DNA of 7,228 nt from Nonlabens sp. (GCA_030731685.1 JANQTO010000071.1:1-7228); one strand, 5' to 3'. Shown: positions 1 to 5,971, counted from the first letter of the stretch. The notes: generated by a model not told the origin, from the letters alone. A program made the numbers and translations.

Positions 1-260
1 CTTTAGCATCTTTTAATGATGAAAATTCAAGTTTTAAAATAAGAAAATCTAAATTATTAAGAAATCTTAGTGATAATTTAGACGTTTATTACGTCCATTC
101 CTATTACGCTGCAATTTGCTCAAATACCGTTGCGGCATGTGATTATATTTTACCTTTTAGTAGCGTGCTGCAAAAAGATAATTTTTATGCGACGCAGTTC
201 CACCCAGAAAAGAGTGCTGGAGTTGGTGAGTTGATTTTGAAGAATTTTGTTGAACTATAA
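1..260 (+). CDS. hisH: Imidazole glycerol phosphate synthase glutaminase subunit HisH, 3' part
   Basis: This is the C-terminal 85 residues of HisH; the frame begins at base 3 and the 5' part lies outside the window. HisH is a class I glutamine amidotransferase that hydrolyses glutamine and passes ammonia to HisF in the cytoplasmic HisFH complex. The visible sequence has the HisH segment VYYVHSYYA and, near the end, QFHPEKS. The latter carries the His (bases 201-203) and Glu (bases 207-209) of the Cys-His-Glu triad; the nucleophile Cys would be upstream of the window. The frame ends in TAA at 258-260, and hisA starts 30 bp later across a small hairpin. HisH next to hisA and hisF is the usual operon order. 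The identification is firm; the total length cannot be judged. Confidence 0.95.
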   Translation, partial: LASFNDENSSFKIRKSKLLRNLSDNLDVYYVHSYYAAICSNTVAACDYILPFSSVLQKDNFYATQFHPEKSAGVGELILKNFVEL

Positions 261-264
261 AGCG

Positions 265-284
265 AATCCGTCCTGCGACGGATT
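265..284 (+). repeat. Hairpin with CTGC loop just upstream of hisA
   Basis: A perfect 8-bp inverted repeat, AATCCGTC (265-272) and GACGGATT (277-284), encloses the loop CTGC. It fills most of the hisH-hisA gap and ends 6 nt before the hisA ATG, so in mRNA it would fold in the translation initiation region. A sister hairpin with the same loop but a different stem lies before hisF (1574-1593). It may be a small dispersed repeat or a translational control element; the sequence alone does not decide between them. Confidence 0.75.
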
Positions 285-290
285 GACCAT

Positions 291-1025
291 ATGAGAATAA
301 TACCAGCAATAGATATCATAGACGGGAAATGTGTACGCTTATCACAAGGCGATTACAATCAGAAAACGGTCTATAATGAAGACCCGTTAGAGGTTGCAAA
401 AGAATTTGAAGCAAACGGCATTAAATACCTACATCTTGTAGATTTAGACGGTGCAAAAAGTGCGCACGTCGTAAACTGGAAAGTGCTAGAACGCATTGCG
501 AGCCAGACAGGCTTGCAGGTCGATTTTGGTGGCGGTGTAAAGACAGATGCAGATATCACAACTGTTTTTGAAAGCGGTGCAAAACAAGTAACAGGTGGCA
601 GTATCGCGGTAAAAGATGCTGAAACTTTTGCAGGCTGGATTGAAAAATACGGTAGCGATAAAATCATTCTGGGAGCCGATGCTAAGGATGGCATGATTGC
701 CACACATGGCTGGCTAGAAAGCAGCGAGCTAGAAGTTGTGAAGTTTATTAATGAATGGAATAAAAAAGGTATAGAATACGTCATTTGTACAGATATTTCT
801 AAAGACGGCATGCTGGCTGGGACCAGTAATGAGTTGTATAAGGAGATACTAAGCCAACCCCTAGCCCCTTCCAGCGGAAGGGGAATTTCTTTAATCGCCA
901 GTGGTGGCGTTGCAGTTGCAAACGACTTGCATCTGTTACAAGAACTGGGTTGTGAGGGCGCGATTGTGGGAAAAGCATTTTATGAAGGTAGAATAACATT
1001 TAAAGAATTACAAGAATTTGTATAG
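291..1025 (+). CDS. hisA: Phosphoribosylformimino-5-aminoimidazole carboxamide ribotide isomerase HisA
   Basis: HisA is a cytoplasmic (beta-alpha)8 barrel enzyme that isomerises ProFAR to PRFAR, the substrate of HisF. The 244-residue protein starts [12 protein letters not shown] with the catalytic Asp8; the second catalytic Asp is D130 in LGADAKDG. The phosphate-binding stretches FGGGVK (79-84), TGGS (101-104), IASGGV (202-207) and IVGKAFYEG (225-233) are in place. The ATG at 291 gives the canonical N-terminus. An odd stretch, residues 190-198 (PLAPSSGRG), lies between helix alpha6 and strand beta7. It is encoded by a GC-rich palindrome and looks like an in-frame repeat insertion of about seven residues relative to typical HisA proteins (my recollection of the family). 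All catalytic parts are intact, so the enzyme is probably active. The gene's last 8 bp overlap the downstream acetyltransferase gene. Confidence 0.97.
   Translation: MRIIPAIDIIDGKCVRLSQGDYNQKTVYNEDPLEVAKEFEANGIKYLHLVDLDGAKSAHVVNWKVLERIASQTGLQVDFGGGVKTDADITTVFESGAKQVTGGSIAVKDAETFAGWIEKYGSDKIILGADAKDGMIATHGWLESSELEVVKFINEWNKKGIEYVICTDISKDGMLAGTSNELYKEILSQPLAPSSGRGISLIASGGVAVANDLHLLQELGCEGAIVGKAFYEGRITFKELQEFV
865..883 (+). repeat. C-rich palindrome translated within hisA
   Basis: The arms CCCCTTCC (865-872) and GGAAGGGG (876-883) are perfect complements around the 3-nt loop AGC. The arms and flanks encode the proline- and glycine-containing stretch PLAPSSGRG, where other HisA proteins have a short loop before strand beta7. 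The composition (ccccta-gcccc) stands out from the surrounding gene. I read it as a short repeat inserted in frame; a genome-wide copy count would test this. Confidence 0.65.
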
Positions 1026-1566
1026 CGACCGGTTAATATTTAGACTTTTAGAATCCAGTGATTTAGATGATTTACATACCCTGAATTTAATTCATGAGGT
1101 AGACAGATTCAATACAATGGGAATTCCAGAAAGTATAGAAATCACTAAGAAGTTACTAGTCGAAAAAATTAACGACCACAATAAAGAAACAATTAGCAAG
1201 CTTACCTATTCCATACGATTAAAAAATAGTAAGGATTTTATAGGTATTTGCGGTATTTTATTTGGGCAACCTAAATACAAAAAAGCCGAGTTGTGGATGA
1301 AGTTCAATCCTGCATTTTGGAATCAAGGTTATGCTACTGAAACAATTACGAGATTATTAAAAGCCTGTTTTGAAGAACATAAACTACATCGCGTAGAAGC
1401 TGGATGCGCCATTGAAAATCATGCATCAAAAAAAGTGCTTGAAAAATGTGGATTTGTAGTAGAAGGAATTCAAAGAAAGAACTTGCCTTTAAAAAGTGGA
1501 TGGAGTGATAATTATGAGTTTGGGATTTTAGAGGATGAGTGGTTTGAAAATTATCGAGATAACTAA
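1018..1566 (+). CDS. GNAT-family N-acetyltransferase (RimJ/RimL-like)
   Basis: This predicted 182-residue acetyl-CoA-dependent N-acetyltransferase is of the Acetyltransf_3 (RimJ/RimL) type; its substrate is unknown. The N-terminus [16 protein letters not shown] fits strand beta1 and helix alpha1. The acetyl-CoA loop is WNQGYATE (101-108), and the conserved [13 protein letters not shown] segment (133-146) follows, then the C-terminal strands. The start is inferred to be TTG at 1018: the frame is closed by TAA at 994 and the first ATG (1114) would delete beta1 and alpha1. That start overlaps hisA by 8 bp, suggesting translational coupling. The gene separates hisA from hisF, which are usually adjacent. 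Bases 1201-1260 are about 27% GC against about 53% in hisA 481-540, but hisIE is also low, so this is weak evidence of transfer. A link to histidine synthesis is not shown. Confidence 0.85.
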   Translation: MYSDRLIFRLLESSDLDDLHTLNLIHEVDRFNTMGIPESIEITKKLLVEKINDHNKETISKLTYSIRLKNSKDFIGICGILFGQPKYKKAELWMKFNPAFWNQGYATETITRLLKACFEEHKLHRVEAGCAIENHASKKVLEKCGFVVEGIQRKNLPLKSGWSDNYEFGILEDEWFENYRDN

Positions 1567-1573
1567 TTAAAAG

Positions 1574-1593
1574 ATTTCCGCCTGCGCGGAAAT
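1574..1593 (+). repeat. Hairpin with CTGC loop just upstream of hisF
   Basis: The arms ATTTCCGC (1574-1581) and GCGGAAAT (1586-1593) pair perfectly over 8 bp around the loop CTGC. The element ends 5 nt before the hisF ATG and occupies most of the 32-bp gap after the acetyltransferase gene. It matches the hairpin before hisA in stem length, loop and distance to the start codon, while the stem bases differ with compensation on both sides. Confidence 0.75.
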
Positions 1594-1598
1594 AGGAT

Positions 1599-2378
1599 AT
1601 GCTAAAAAAAAGAATCATACCATGCCTGGATATTAAGGATGGTCGTACCGTAAAAGGAATCAACTTTGTAGGACTGCGTGACGCGGGCGACCCTGTGGAA
1701 CTTGCAAAACAATATGCTGCGCAAGGCGCTGACGAGCTTTGCTTTCTGGACATTACAGCGACTTTAGAAAAAAGGGATACACTCGTACCACTCGTGCGTG
1801 AAATTGCTGCAGTTTTAAACATCCCGTTTACCGTAGGTGGCGGCATTAATGATGTGGCGCTTGCAAAAGAAATAATCAAAGCTGGCGCAGACAAAATTGC
1901 TATTAACAGCGCAGCCGTTAAGCGACCAGAACTTATAAGCGAGTTGGCCGCAGAGCTAGGAAGTCAGTGTGTGGTAGTTGCGGTAGACACAAAGGAAATG
2001 AAAATTCAGAATTCAGAATTCAGAATTGAAAACAAAGTTTTCATAGCTGGTGGTCGTGTGGAAACTGAACTAGAAACTATAGCTTGGTGCGAGGAAGTAG
2101 AAAGACTTGGTGCTGGTGAGATATTACTTACTAGTATGGACCATGACGGTACTAAAAATGGATTTGCGCTGGAGTTGACAAATACGCTTTCGCGAAAGCT
2201 AAACATTCCCATTATAGCCTCTGGTGGCGGTGGCACCGTGGCGCATTTTGTTGATTTATTCTCACAAACAGAAGCTAGCGCTGGACTTGCTGCTAGCATA
2301 TTTCATTTTGGCGAGTTGCCTGTGCCTGAGTTAAAAGAGCAACTGGCAAAAGCAGGTATTGCTACACGATTGATTTAA
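1599..2378 (+). CDS. hisF: Imidazole glycerol phosphate synthase cyclase subunit HisF
   Basis: HisF is the (beta-alpha)8 barrel synthase half of the HisFH complex. It uses ammonia from HisH to convert PRFAR into imidazole glycerol phosphate and AICAR. The 259-residue protein has the catalytic residues D11 (PCLDIKDG) and D130 (VVAVDTK), phosphate loops VGGGIND (79-85), ASGGGG (207-212) and ASIFHFGE (232-239), and the motif LTSMDHDGT (177-185). ATG at 1599 gives the canonical N-terminus [12 protein letters not shown]. Two repeats are translated inside it: a 7-nt tandem repeat around residues 135-144, giving about seven extra residues after D130 relative to Thermotoga HisF (from memory), and the palindrome GCTTTCGCGAAAGC at residues 196-200 in helix alpha6, without added length. 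Both lie away from the conserved catalytic motifs. Codons 2-5 include a run of eight A. Confidence 0.97.
   Translation: MLKKRIIPCLDIKDGRTVKGINFVGLRDAGDPVELAKQYAAQGADELCFLDITATLEKRDTLVPLVREIAAVLNIPFTVGGGINDVALAKEIIKAGADKIAINSAAVKRPELISELAAELGSQCVVVAVDTKEMKIQNSEFRIENKVFIAGGRVETELETIAWCEEVERLGAGEILLTSMDHDGTKNGFALELTNTLSRKLNIPIIASGGGGTVAHFVDLFSQTEASAGLAASIFHFGELPVPELKEQLAKAGIATRLI
2003..2030 (+). repeat. 7-nt tandem repeat (AATTCAG)x3 within hisF
   Basis: Three exact units of AATTCAG occupy 2003-2009, 2010-2016 and 2017-2023, followed by a degenerate fourth, AATTGAA (2024-2030). It is translated as part of the stretch [12 protein letters not shown]. Three units make 21 bp, the length that preserves the frame, and roughly match the extra length of this HisF loop. 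Loss or gain of a single unit would shift the frame of hisF. Confidence 0.85.
2186..2199. repeat. Palindrome GCTTTCGCGAAAGC, copy 1 (in hisF)
   Basis: This is a 14-bp perfect palindrome in the hisF coding region, read as part of TLSRKL at residues 196-201. The same core recurs at 3953-3976 and 7132-7151. Here it adds no length to HisF helix alpha6, so it may have arisen by substitution rather than insertion. Confidence 0.85.
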
Positions 2379-2436
2379 ATACGTCACCTCATACATCGCC
2401 TAAAAGATTCATAAAATATAAAGAACACAGAACAAA

Positions 2437-3051
2437 ATGACACTTAACTGGAATAAAGGAGAAAACGGTTTACTACCTGTAATTGTTCAAGATGCGAGTA
2501 CCAAAGCTGTACTCATGCTGGGTTACATGAACGAAGAGGCTTTTGAAAAAACCCTAGATGAAAAACGAGTGACTTTTTACTCACGTAGTAAACAACGACT
2601 ATGGACTAAAGGAGAAAGCTCTGAAAATTATTTAGATGTTGTTTCTATAGCTATAGATTGCGATCAAGACACCATTCTTATTCAAGCAAACGCCCATGGA
2701 CCGACATGCCACACCGGCAGCACCACGTGTTTTGATAATGCTTCAAGTGAAGCTATTAGTAATAGTGAACAAATCACCTTTACCATAAACGACCTTGAAA
2801 AAACCATACACCAGCGTATAGATGATAAGGTAGAAGGTTCCTACACGTATTCTCTAATTCAAAAAGGAATTAATAAAGTTGCTCAAAAAGTAGGTGAAGA
2901 AGCTGTAGAAACCGTCATTGATGCCATTAACGGAACTGAAAAAGATTTTTTGTATGAAGCCGCTGATCTCATGTATCACTATATCGTATTATTAAAGGCT
3001 AAAGGTTTCGCCTTAAAAGACATAGAGGCTGAGCTCGCAAAAAGGCATTAA
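2437..3051 (+). CDS. hisI: Bifunctional phosphoribosyl-AMP cyclohydrolase / phosphoribosyl-ATP pyrophosphatase HisIE
   Basis: This is a fused 204-residue protein catalysing the second and third steps of histidine synthesis: PR-ATP to PR-AMP (HisE part), then opening of the adenine ring (HisI part) to give ProFAR. The HisI domain covers about residues 1-110. It has WTKGESS (56-62), the metal-binding DCDQD (74-78) with C75, and C91 and C98 in HGPTCHTGSTTCF. The HisE domain covers about 115-204, an all-alpha MazG-like fold with KVGEEAVETVIDA (151-163) and EAADLMYHYIVLL (174-186). The ATG at 2437 gives a standard start; the 58-bp gap after hisF shows no clear promoter, so it is probably cotranscribed with hisF. 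It appears to be the last gene of the his operon. Unlike hisA and hisF it carries no obvious repeat and no CTGC-loop hairpin upstream. The symbol hisIE is also used. Confidence 0.97.
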   Translation: MTLNWNKGENGLLPVIVQDASTKAVLMLGYMNEEAFEKTLDEKRVTFYSRSKQRLWTKGESSENYLDVVSIAIDCDQDTILIQANAHGPTCHTGSTTCFDNASSEAISNSEQITFTINDLEKTIHQRIDDKVEGSYTYSLIQKGINKVAQKVGEEAVETVIDAINGTEKDFLYEAADLMYHYIVLLKAKGFALKDIEAELAKRH

Positions 3052-3053
3052 AA

Positions 3054-3087
3054 AACAGCTCATTAACCCCTACATTAATAAGCTGTT
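3054..3087 (-). terminator. Terminator-like hairpin just after hisIE
   Basis: The arms AACAGCT (3054-3060) and AGCTGTT (3081-3087) extend, after one mismatch, with ATTAA (3062-3066) and TTAAT (3075-3079), leaving an 8-nt loop. It begins 3 nt past the hisIE stop and could mark the operon end. However, a T run follows the stem only on the minus strand (six A at 3050-3055 on the plus strand), so as an intrinsic terminator it points leftward. It shares the AACAGCT stem with the hairpin at 3438-3473. Confidence 0.45.
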
Positions 3088-3432
3088 CCATAAATTAGAA
3101 ACATTACCGAATTTTCAATATTGACTAACTTATAGCTTTGTTTCTTACGTAAATATGCAACAAAATATTGAATCCTTATCACTTCAGTCGATTTATTTGC
3201 TAAATAATTTAACCATCGTTAATTAAAAAACACTGTGGACTGAAAGAATACAGCCTCATAATTGTTCTTTTATCCAAATAGCTTTTATCAGATTTATAAA
3301 GATAAAATTTGTCGATTTGCACAAAATAGAACGTGAATGAGCGATTAGGTCGTTTCTAAATGAAGGCACTTAGAACGAAAAGTATCAAACTTTTATATCG
3401 AGGCTTCTTTAAAAGTTATTTCACGAAGACAC

Positions 3433-3473
3433 AAAAAAAACAGCTTAAGGTTCCCTACTACCCTAAGCTGTTT
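3433..3473 (-). terminator. Intrinsic terminator for leftward transcription, probably of the TetR gene
   Basis: The arms 3438-3450 and 3461-3473 pair at 12 of 13 positions (outer part AAACAGCTTA with TAAGCTGTTT) around a 10-nt loop. On the minus strand the stem runs into eight consecutive T (plus-strand A run 3433-3440), the classic layout of a rho-independent terminator. It lies about 150 bp past the stop of the minus-strand TetR gene, the only nearby gene that could use it. Confidence 0.65.
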
Positions 3474-3626
3474 AAATTAAGCTGAAACAAAACCATATTC
3501 CCTAAAATACGGCATAATAACTTTTCTAATGTCTCATTTCAAAGATGGACAAAAATTGTTAACTATCTATAAATCAATTGCCTTATTCTACGAAAGATCA
3601 AAATAACCGATGTAATACGCTGAGAA

Positions 3627-4193
3627 TTATGATGCGTTGATTCCGTATAGTAAGAGTTTGGGTAATTCTGCTTTTAAAACTTGTAAATCTTCTTGGGATT
3701 TTTTGGGAATCCATAAGTAAATGGAACGTAATGTGCTCAATAATGTAAAAAGCATCGTATCCACATTGCCGCTCATAAATTCACCACGCGTGACACCTTC
3801 TTCTAAAATAGTCTTAAAATCGTGTTCATATTTTTTACGCAGGTCACTATACTCCTCATATGCTACTCCTTCTAGGTGCATCCAATCGGTATTCATAACG
3901 GCAAGGGCATTTGTATATCGTAAAGCTATTTTTATGTGAAGGGCTATTAATTTTTCCGCTTTCGCGAAAGCGGAAACTTCCAAACCTTTAACCTCTAGCA
4001 TACCGGTTGTAAACTCGTGAGCAACCTCTAAGACTAAGTGCGCTAGTAGTTCATGTTTTCCCGAAATATGGTTGTAAAGACTTGCTGCCTTAATATCCAT
4101 AGTTTCGGCAATATCGCGCATTGTCACAGCGGCATATCCACGTTCCTTGAATAATTGTGCAGCGGTCTTTAAAATTTGTTGTTTACGTTTCAT
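3627..4193 (-). CDS. TetR/AcrR-family transcriptional regulator
   Basis: This is a 188-residue regulator with an N-terminal TetR helix-turn-helix. The segment KRKQQILKTAAQLFKERGYAAVTMRDIAETMDIKAASLYNHISGKHELL (written with its breaks: QILKTAAQLF, GYAAVTMRDIAE, IKAASLYNHISGK) follows the family pattern. The helical C-terminal part should bind a ligand and dimerise; its effector cannot be read from the sequence. ATG at 4193 is preferred over the in-frame TTG at 4202, which lies inside a promoter-like box. The gene is divergent from the aromatic amino acid hydroxylase gene, so control of that gene and of itself is a reasonable inference. A 24-bp palindrome (3953-3976) is translated here as SAFAKAEK, roughly between the DNA-binding and ligand-binding parts. 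Family assignment is firm; the target is inferred. Confidence 0.92.
   Translation of the reverse strand: MKRKQQILKTAAQLFKERGYAAVTMRDIAETMDIKAASLYNHISGKHELLAHLVLEVAHEFTTGMLEVKGLEVSAFAKAEKLIALHIKIALRYTNALAVMNTDWMHLEGVAYEEYSDLRKKYEHDFKTILEEGVTRGEFMSGNVDTMLFTLLSTLRSIYLWIPKKSQEDLQVLKAELPKLLLYGINAS
3953..3976. repeat. Palindrome GCTTTCGCGAAAGC, copy 2 (24 bp, in the TetR gene)
   Basis: A perfect 24-bp palindrome centred between 3964 and 3965; the GCTTTCGCGAAAGC core is extended on each side by TTTCC and GGAAA. It is translated from the minus strand as SAFAKAEK, a different reading frame of the core from that used in hisF. Confidence 0.9.
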
Positions 4194-4199
4194 ACCCTG

Positions 4200-4207
4200 C
4201 AAATATA
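4200..4207 (-). promoter_or_regulatory. Candidate -7 box of the TetR gene promoter
   Basis: The minus strand reads TATATTTG, an exact match to the Bacteroidota -7 consensus TAnnTTTG. Its 3' end is 6 nt before the ATG at 4193, so transcription would start at or very near the start codon. No well-spaced -33 TTTG is visible; the nearest, at 4238-4235, is 27 nt away, longer than usual. Confidence 0.45.
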
Positions 4208-4238
4208 CTAGATGCGGGCTATCTTAAAATAAAGCAAA

Positions 4239-4256
4239 AACCTAACTAAATGGGTT
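4239..4256. promoter_or_regulatory. Possible TetR-type operator between the divergent genes
   Basis: An imperfect dyad, AACCTA at 4239-4244 and TGGGTT at 4251-4256, matches at five of six arm positions. It lies between the two divergent -7 boxes, close to where the -33 region of the hydroxylase promoter would be. It is the best dyad I see in the gap, but short, so this is a weak inference. Confidence 0.25.
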
Positions 4257-4275
4257 CAAGTATCCAGTTTATGAC

Positions 4276-4283
4276 TAGCTTTG
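4276..4283 (+). promoter_or_regulatory. Candidate -7 box of the aromatic hydroxylase promoter
   Basis: TAGCTTTG matches TAnnTTTG exactly and ends 17 nt before the ATG at 4301, implying a leader of roughly 10-13 nt. A -33 element is not clear. The match is supported by position rather than rarity, since such boxes also arise by chance in AT-rich DNA. Confidence 0.5.
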
Positions 4284-4300
4284 ATATATAATTAATAATC

Positions 4301-5953
4301 ATGCTTGAGCACATTACAACAAACCCCTTAATAGATAGACTACCACCACATCTCAAGCAGTTTATAAAACCTCAAAATTACGAGCTTTATACTGCGCAGG
4401 ACCAGGCTGTATGGCGTTACGTCATGCGTAAAAACGTCGCTTTTTTAGGTAAGGTGGCGCACAGCTCTTATATAAAAGGTCTTAAAAAAACCGGTATTTC
4501 CATAGAAGAAATCCCATCTATGTATGGCATGAACCGCATTCTTAAAGAAATAGGATGGGCGGCGGTTGCTGTAGATGGTTTTATACCGCCTAATGCATTC
4601 ATGGAGTTTCAGGCGTATAAGATACTGGTTATTGCTGCCGATATACGTAAACTGGAAAACATAGAGTATACACCTGCTCCAGATATTATCCACGAAGCAG
4701 CAGGGCATGCACCTATTATAGCAAGCCCAGATTATGCAGAGTATCTTAGAAGATTTGGCGAGCTAGGCTGCAAAGCAATCACAAGTGCTCACGATACCGA
4801 AATGTACGAAGCAGTTAGAGCACTTTCTATACTTAAAGAACTGCGTACTGACGACTCAAATAAAACGCTGGACAAGCAAATAAGCGATGCAGAGAATGCC
4901 GTAAAGCAACTACAAGACAAAAAGGTAGAACCTAGTGAGATGTCACTTATACGTAACCTACACTGGTGGACTGTTGAATATGGACTCATAGGTACGCTAG
5001 AAGACCCGAAACTGTATGGTGCAGGACTATTATCCAGTATAGGCGAGAGTTCAAACTGCCTTAAACCTGAAGTTAAGAAGCTACCCTATTCTATTGATGC
5101 TGCCTATCAAGATTTTGACATAACAAAACAGCAACCACAATTATACGTGACGCCTAGTTTTGCACACCTTATGGAAGTGCTCGAGGAATTTGCTAGTACC
5201 ATGGCAGTGCGTAAAGGTGGACATCGAGGTTTGCAAAAACTAATGGATTCTAAAAGTTTAGGAACCATAGAAATGAATACAGGGCTACAAGTAAGCGGTG
5301 TCTTTACGCGCATGATTACAAATGACGATAATGAAGTGGTGTTTTTTGAAACGAAGGGAGAAACCGCACTTGCCTACAGAGAGAAAGAGCTGATAGGTCA
5401 CGGTCGTGAAACGCACAAACATGGCTTTTTATCACCCATAGGTAAACTTAAAGGCATTAATCTTTCTATAGAAGACATGGGTCCACGTGACTTACAAGCT
5501 TACAATTTTTATGACAATGAGCGCATTGCATTCACGTATGAAAGCGGTATACGCGTGGAAGGTTTAAATGTTACTGGACAGCGCAATATTAACGGTAAAC
5601 TCATGCTAATTCAATTTGTAGATTGTACCGTAACCTATAAGGAAGAAGTATTATTCACTCCTGCAGACGGTACGTTGTATCTAGCAGTGGGCAGCGCTAT
5701 AGTAAGTGCATATGCTGGCCCAGCAGACTGTTATAGCTTTAATCTAGTCTATCACGAAAGCGACCACAAAACTCAAAAGCCCGTACAATCTAAAAGAGAC
5801 CAGGAAATACAAAAGCTTTACAAAAGAATAAGGACTTATAGAGAAGAAGACAAAATCAATATTCCCAAACTACAGGAATTAAAAACGCTCGTGCAAGATA
5901 CATATCCTGAACAATGGTTAATAGTTGATGAGATAGAGGAGCTACTGCCCTAA
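4301..5953 (+). CDS. Aromatic amino acid hydroxylase (phenylalanine 4-monooxygenase family), long form
   Basis: This 550-residue iron- and pterin-dependent hydroxylase most likely converts phenylalanine to tyrosine, using tetrahydropterin and oxygen. The iron ligands are visible: H131 and H136 in PDIIHEAAGHAP (128-138) and E226 in HWWTVEYGL (221-229). MEFQAYKIL (101-109) and the segment from 282 to about 315 (TPSFAHLMEVLEEF) also follow the family. The usual bacterial enzyme is about 260-300 residues. This one has an insertion at about 182-212, a C-terminal region at about 320-487 that looks beta-rich and unrelated to the catalytic fold, and a charged helical tail at 495-550. I recall long forms in Bacteroidota and Bacillus. 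Substrate specificity (Phe, Tyr or Trp) cannot be read off. It is divergent from a TetR gene that may regulate it. Confidence 0.9.
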   Translation: MLEHITTNPLIDRLPPHLKQFIKPQNYELYTAQDQAVWRYVMRKNVAFLGKVAHSSYIKGLKKTGISIEEIPSMYGMNRILKEIGWAAVAVDGFIPPNAFMEFQAYKILVIAADIRKLENIEYTPAPDIIHEAAGHAPIIASPDYAEYLRRFGELGCKAITSAHDTEMYEAVRALSILKELRTDDSNKTLDKQISDAENAVKQLQDKKVEPSEMSLIRNLHWWTVEYGLIGTLEDPKLYGAGLLSSIGESSNCLKPEVKKLPYSIDAAYQDFDITKQQPQLYVTPSFAHLMEVLEEFASTMAVRKGGHRGLQKLMDSKSLGTIEMNTGLQVSGVFTRMITNDDNEVVFFETKGETALAYREKELIGHGRETHKHGFLSPIGKLKGINLSIEDMGPRDLQAYNFYDNERIAFTYESGIRVEGLNVTGQRNINGKLMLIQFVDCTVTYKEEVLFTPADGTLYLAVGSAIVSAYAGPADCYSFNLVYHESDHKTQKPVQSKRDQEIQKLYKRIRTYREEDKINIPKLQELKTLVQDTYPEQWLIVDEIEELLP

Positions 5954-5963
5954 ACTCATAAAT

Positions 5964-5971
5964 TAATTTTG
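5964..5971 (+). promoter_or_regulatory. Candidate -7 box upstream of the STAS-like gene
   Basis: TAATTTTG matches TAnnTTTG and lies in the 42-bp gap after the hydroxylase stop, 24 nt before the next ATG. This would allow the small gene its own transcript. No -33 element with good spacing was seen. Confidence 0.4.

Larger units (their letters stand above)
3052..3626. other. 575-bp AT-rich region without a convincing gene
   Basis: This gap separates the end of hisIE from the convergent TetR gene. I found no open frame with recognisable protein features. It contains two terminator-like hairpins (3054-3087 and 3438-3473), two smaller hairpins (3350-3378 and 3378-3394), an isolated TAGCTTTG promoter-like box on the plus strand (3133-3140), and an AT-rich 9-bp inverted repeat (3114-3122 with 3164-3172). 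It might hold a small RNA or the remains of a lost gene; nothing decides this. Confidence 0.6.

Noticed and set aside
371..811. Minus-strand open frame overlapping hisA
   Set aside because: It lies wholly within hisA, whose protein is clearly real, and its translation has no recognisable domain. The same holds for other antisense frames over hisF and the hydroxylase gene.
1018..1566. Low GC of the acetyltransferase gene as proof of horizontal transfer
   Set aside because: A sampled block of hisIE is also low (about 33% GC), so composition varies within the operon and does not single out this gene.
1604..1611. Run of eight A near the hisF start as a slippage switch
   Set aside because: It encodes the normal Lys-Lys-Arg N-terminus, and such runs are common in AT-rich genomes.
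1346..1894. Minus-strand open frame spanning the end of the acetyltransferase gene and the start of hisF
   Set aside because: It runs antisense through two well-supported genes and a hairpin, and the translation has no family features.
3114..3172. AT-rich 9-bp inverted repeat (TTCAATATT with AATATTGAA) spaced by 41 nt
   Set aside because: The AT-rich arms, long spacing and absence of direct repeats or a transposase make chance likely.
3283..3307. TTTTATC/GATAAAA hairpin with an 11-nt loop
   Set aside because: It is a weak AT stem with a long loop, of the sort expected in an AT-rich gap.
3529..3606. 25-codon plus-strand frame starting MSHFKDGQK in the gap after hisIE
   Set aside because: It is too short to judge, with no promoter, ribosome site or homologue that I recognise. 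Frames of this length are expected by chance.
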